Source: Streptosporangium album (lineage in GTDB: Bacteria; Actinomycetota; Actinomycetes; Streptosporangiales; Streptosporangiaceae). From it: 64,000 nt of DNA. Positions 61,189-64,000 of the stretch are shown piece by piece. The stretch spans positions 2,418,001 through 2,482,000 of the forward strand of contig NZ_JACHJU010000001.1 in NCBI RefSeq assembly GCF_014203795.1. The letters are read 5' to 3'. Numbering within the stretch: position 1 is the stretch's first letter; the number at the start of each line of letters is the position of its first letter. The notes under the pieces are model-generated. The model searched no databases, had not been told where the DNA came from, and saw only the letters and a program-made list of their open reading frames with translations. Both the position numbers and the translations under genes were made by a program.

Positions 61189-61512
61189 TCAGTGGCCGCC
61201 ACCGGCGAGGTTGAGGCCGACGACTCCGGCGAGAATGAGGGCGATCGAGACGATCTTGAGAAACGACACGTCGTCGCCGAGGAACAGCATGCCCAGAGAC
61301 GCGGTGCCGACGGCGCCGATGCCCGTCCAGACGGCGTAGGCCGTACCGACCTCAAGGCTCTTGAGGCCCATGGCGAGGAGGCCGAAGCTGAGGACGGCCG
61401 AGACGGCGAACGCGACGCTCGGCAGTGGCACGGAGAACCCGTGGCTCATCTTGAGCGCGTAGGCCATGGCGACCTCGAACAGACCGGCGACGATGATGAC
61501 GACCCAGGCCAT
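61189..61512 (-). CDS. gdx: SMR transporter, probable guanidinium exporter (Gdx)
   Basis: 107 residues, four membrane helices. MAWVVIIVAGLFEVAMAYALK has the essential Glu14 (GLFEV) of the SMR family. MSHGF (rather than EGF) is the SugE/Gdx-type signature, and TAYAVWTGIGAVG is the third-helix block. Dual-topology dimers export substrate in exchange for protons. The guanidine-III riboswitch directly upstream identifies guanidinium as the substrate. ATG at 61512 with AAGGAG five bases ahead. Confidence 0.94.
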   Translation of the reverse strand: MAWVVIIVAGLFEVAMAYALKMSHGFSVPLPSVAFAVSAVLSFGLLAMGLKSLEVGTAYAVWTGIGAVGTASLGMLFLGDDVSFLKIVSIALILAGVVGLNLAGGGH

Positions 61513-61531
61513 GACGGCTCCTTCCATAAGG

Positions 61532-61572
61532 AGCGTCGTCTTTTCAGACCGGGTACGGCGCATCTCGTCCGG
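61532..61572 (-). ncRNA. Guanidine-III riboswitch before the SMR gene
   Basis: On the minus strand the element starts CCGGACGAGATG, continues GCGCCGTACCCGGTC and ends AGACGACGC. These are the strands and loops of the small H-type pseudoknot of the guanidine-III class, almost base for base as known in other actinobacteria (differences: AGATG for AGGTG, and TCTGAAAAGACGACGC for TCAGGACAAGACGGCGC). The ribosome site AAGGAG begins about 10 nt downstream, so ligand binding would be expected to free translation. Confidence 0.93.
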
Positions 61573-61952
61573 GAGCCGCCCTCATGGGAGCTCTAGTGGC
61601 AGAGCGTAGCAGTGGAAGTGCCCCCAGGGGTCGGCCGGGGCCCGCGCCGCGATCTCGCCGGGGATCCCCCACAGCGCGAGGTCCGCGCGCCACCGCTCGC
61701 CCATGAGACCGAGCCTGGAACGGCGAGACCTCCCGCTTCAGCCCCGCGCTCCGGACGGCCCCTCCGTGTCGCCCTGTCGCGCCGGGTGACCACCGGACCG
61801 CGACGTCACGCCGGCCGTACGGAGCAGGAGGCCGGCATGCGCCTCGGAACCGGCCGACCAGCGTGAGGACGGAGAGACGAGCGGAGAAGGCGGCGCGGGG
61901 TGTCCTACTGGTGCGATGTGACAAACGTCCTATCAGGGCGGTTTTTTTGGGG
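61573..61952. other. Intergenic region before the acyl-CoA dehydrogenase
   Basis: About 380 bp without a recognisable gene; several open frames here are GC-driven. It carries the start of the SMR transcript (minus strand), and the acyl-CoA dehydrogenase promoter lies beyond it. A run GGTTTTTTTGGG at 61940-61951 stands out. Confidence 0.35.
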
Positions 61953-61999
61953 TTACTGGCGGGTAGCATTGTCGGTAAGGTTACTGGCCAGTATGTAAC
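61953..61999 (+). promoter_or_regulatory. Paired operator-like sites before the acyl-CoA dehydrogenase
   Basis: TTACTGGCGGGTAGCA (61953-61968) and TTACTGGCCAGTATGTAA (61981-61998) share TTACTGGC and lie 28 bp apart. The second contains the perfect 12-bp palindrome TACTGGCCAGTA (61982-61993) inside a GTTAC/GTAAC frame. Two related sites with near three-turn spacing are typical of TetR-type repressors of fatty-acid genes. Confidence 0.6.
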
Positions 62000-62035
62000 G
62001 AGTCCCGGTTCCCCCGGTTTCAAGGAGCAGACCCC

Positions 62036-63859
62036 ATGGGCCACTACAAGAGCAACATCCGTGACCTGGAGTTCAATCTCTTCGAGGTGTTCGGGCGCCG
62101 GGAGATCCTGGGCACAGGACCCTACGCCGACCTCGACGAGGAGACCGTGCGGACCATCCTCGGCGAGGTCAACCGCCTGGCGACGGGCGTGCTGGCCGAC
62201 TCCTTCGAAGAGGGTGACCGCACGCCCCCGGTCTTCGACCCCGCCACCGGGACGGTGACGATGCCGGAGGGCTTCAAGAAGTCCTTCGCCGCCTACCGTG
62301 ACGCCGGCTGGACCAACCTCGGCCTGCCCGCCGAGCTGAACGGCCCCGGCCTGCCCAACAGCGTGAACTGGTCACTGGCCGAGATGGTCCTCGGCTCGAA
62401 CCCGGCGATCTGGATGTACGCCAGCGGCCCGGCCTTCGCCCACGTGATGCACGTGATCGGCACCGAGGACCAGAGGCGCTACGCCGAGCTGGCCATCGAG
62501 AACCAGTGGGGCGCCACCATGGTCCTCACCGAGCCCGACGCCGGCTCCGACGTGGGCGCCGGCCGCGCGAAGGCCGTCCAGCAGCCCGACGGCACCTGGC
62601 ACATCGAGGGCGTCAAGCGCTTCATCACCAGCGCCGAGCACGACATGGCCGAAAACATCTTCCATCTGGTCCTGGCCCGTCCCGAGGGACACGGCGTGGG
62701 CACCAAGGGCCTGTCGATGTTCCTGGTCTCGAAGTATCACGCCGACCTCTCGACCGGCGAGCTCGGCGAGCGCAACGGCGTCTACGTCACCAACGTCGAG
62801 AAGAAGATGGGCCTGAAGGTCTCCACGACCTGCGAGCTCACCTTCGGCGAGAAGCACCCGGCCGTGGGCACGCTGATCGGTGACGTGCACGAGGGCATCA
62901 AGCAGATGTTCATGATCATCGAGCACGCCCGGATGATGGTGGGCACCAAGGCGATCGCCACGCTCTCCACCGGCTACCTCAACGCCCTGGAGTACGCCAA
63001 GTCCCGCAAGCAGGGCGCCGACCTCACCCAGATGGCCGACAAGTCGGCCCCGCGCGTGGCCATCACCCGCCACCCGGACGTGCGCCGCGAGCTCATGCTC
63101 CAGAAGTCGTACGCCGAGGGCATGCGGGCACTGGTCCTGCTCACCGCCACCTACCAGGACGCGGTGCAGATCGCCGGCTTCGAGGGCCGCCGGGACGAGC
63201 ACGCCGAGGCGATGAACGACCTGCTGCTCCCCCTGGTCAAGGGCGTCGGCTCCGAGCGCTCCTACGAGTTGCTGGCCCGCTCGCTGCAGACCCTGGGCGG
63301 CTCCGGCTACCTGCAGGACTACCCGATCGAGCAGTACATCCGGGACGCCAAGATCGACTCTCTGTACGAGGGCACGACGGCGATCCAGGGCATGGACCTG
63401 TTCTTCCGCAAGGTCCTGCGCAACCAGGGCACCGCCCTGGGCTCGCTGTACGGAGACATCAAGGCCTTCGCCGCCTCCGAGGCGGGCAACGGCCGCCTCA
63501 AGGAGGAGCGCAAGCTCCTCGACGAGGCCGCCGACGAGGTCAAGGCCATGGCCGACACCCTGGCGGGCTGGGCCATCGGCTCGCTGGAGGCCCCGGAGGA
63601 GGTCTACAAGGTCGGCCTCAACACCACCCGGTTCCTGCTCGCCCTGGGCGACGTGGTCATCGGCTGGCTGCTCCTGCGCCAGGCCGAGGTGGCGCTGGCC
63701 GCGCTGGGCTCCTCCGACAAGGACAAGGCCTTCTACACCGGCAAGGTCGCGGCGGCCTCGTTCTTCGCCCAGACCATCCTGCCCCGCCTCACCGCCGAGC
63801 GTCGCGTGCTGGACGCCACCAACCAGGACCTGATGGAGCTCCCGGAGGAGTCCTTCTAA
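62036..63859 (+). CDS. Acyl-CoA dehydrogenase (FadE5-like)
   Basis: 607 residues, flavoprotein of beta-oxidation, longer than the 380-residue medium-chain type and matching the mycobacterial FadE5 size. FAD/substrate motifs are [14 protein letters not shown] and [21 protein letters not shown]; the catalytic Glu is in [10 protein letters not shown]. The C-terminal ~120 residues are the extra domain of FadE5-type enzymes ([11 protein letters not shown], ending LPEESF). ATG at 62036 with AAGGAG ten bases ahead. The operator pair is 37-83 bp upstream. Confidence 0.95.
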   Translation: MGHYKSNIRDLEFNLFEVFGRREILGTGPYADLDEETVRTILGEVNRLATGVLADSFEEGDRTPPVFDPATGTVTMPEGFKKSFAAYRDAGWTNLGLPAELNGPGLPNSVNWSLAEMVLGSNPAIWMYASGPAFAHVMHVIGTEDQRRYAELAIENQWGATMVLTEPDAGSDVGAGRAKAVQQPDGTWHIEGVKRFITSAEHDMAENIFHLVLARPEGHGVGTKGLSMFLVSKYHADLSTGELGERNGVYVTNVEKKMGLKVSTTCELTFGEKHPAVGTLIGDVHEGIKQMFMIIEHARMMVGTKAIATLSTGYLNALEYAKSRKQGADLTQMADKSAPRVAITRHPDVRRELMLQKSYAEGMRALVLLTATYQDAVQIAGFEGRRDEHAEAMNDLLLPLVKGVGSERSYELLARSLQTLGGSGYLQDYPIEQYIRDAKIDSLYEGTTAIQGMDLFFRKVLRNQGTALGSLYGDIKAFAASEAGNGRLKEERKLLDEAADEVKAMADTLAGWAIGSLEAPEEVYKVGLNTTRFLLALGDVVIGWLLLRQAEVALAALGSSDKDKAFYTGKVAAASFFAQTILPRLTAERRVLDATNQDLMELPEESF

Positions 63860-63893
63860 GTCTGAAGCCGCCTGCTCCCTCGGCAGCCGACAC

Positions 63894-63929
63894 TGAGGGG
63901 CGATCCTTCTCCCGAAGGATCGCCCCTCA
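63894..63929 (+). terminator. Hairpin after the acyl-CoA dehydrogenase
   Basis: GAGGGGCGATCCTTC pairs with GAAGGATCGCCCCTC around a 4-nt TCCC loop, 35 bp after the stop. There is no T run. No gene is seen from here to the window end. Confidence 0.85.
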
Positions 63930-64000
63930 CCCGTTTCCTCCGCCCTTCCGCATGGCCGCGGTTCTCCGTTCGACTGCGCGGCGGTCGGGTGCTCCCAGCG

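Noticed and set aside
61544..62044. Open frame upstream of the acyl-CoA dehydrogenase
   Set aside because: It overlaps the guanidine riboswitch and operator sites, has no start signal and has a shadow-type composition.

Overview
The window is about 64 kb of high-GC, gene-dense DNA from an actinomycete. Evidence for this includes GTG and TTG starts, actinobacterial families (DUF3263, DUF1707, HelD, SepF, DUF4190-like, CtpE-like ATPase), CIRCE control of groEL and an rRNA operon without spacer tRNAs. The gene content suits a filamentous, Streptosporangium- or Nonomuraea-like bacterium, but I cannot fix the genus by eye. Most of it is core chromosome. I see no insertion sequence, prophage, CRISPR array, tRNA gene or classical biosynthetic cluster.

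Layout. 1-5 kb: a low-complexity membrane protein, an XPB helicase and a HelD-type RNA polymerase remodeller, then the remnant of an acetyltransferase gene. 5-11 kb (minus strand): a seven-bladed YVTN propeller protein, groEL under two CIRCE operators, a cold-shock protein, and thrC plus a MoaD/ThiS-type sulfur carrier behind a SAM-I riboswitch. 11-17 kb: three tandem paralogous secreted S1 proteases, each with the same upstream region, then an ECF sigma gene. 17-21 kb: trehalose synthesis (otsA, otsB), DUF3263 and a SAM hydrolase. 21-30 kb: a Gly/Tyr-rich secreted protein, a complete dipeptide/oligopeptide ABC operon, a polysaccharide-type ABC exporter pair and a PEBP protein.

30-42 kb: a small protein, an Ala/Pro-rich secreted repeat protein, a lysine 2,3-aminomutase-family radical SAM enzyme divergent from a DUF1707 gene, plsX, a CtpE-like P-type ATPase translationally coupled to argS, a membrane protein of unknown function, a SepF-like protein and a PhzF-family enzyme. 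42.6-48.1 kb: one complete 16S-23S-5S rRNA operon on the minus strand, with its promoter, processing stems and terminator visible. 48-64 kb: oligopeptidase B, an aldo/keto reductase, a large flippase-like membrane protein with a kinase-like segment, a secreted M28 aminopeptidase, a molybdopterin oxidoreductase, a lipoprotein hydrolase, several small enzymes, an SMR transporter behind a guanidine-III riboswitch, and a FadE5-like acyl-CoA dehydrogenase.

The signals most worth following are: (1) the SAM-I riboswitch in front of a threonine-synthase/sulfur-carrier pair, which suggests a sulfur role for this thrC-like enzyme; (2) the guanidine-III riboswitch that identifies the SMR protein as a probable guanidinium exporter; (3) the triplicated protease array with a shared 27-bp palindrome; (4) an ATATCG-N-GATAT-type palindrome shared by two distant genes; and (5) several secreted or membrane proteins built from in-frame DNA repeats.
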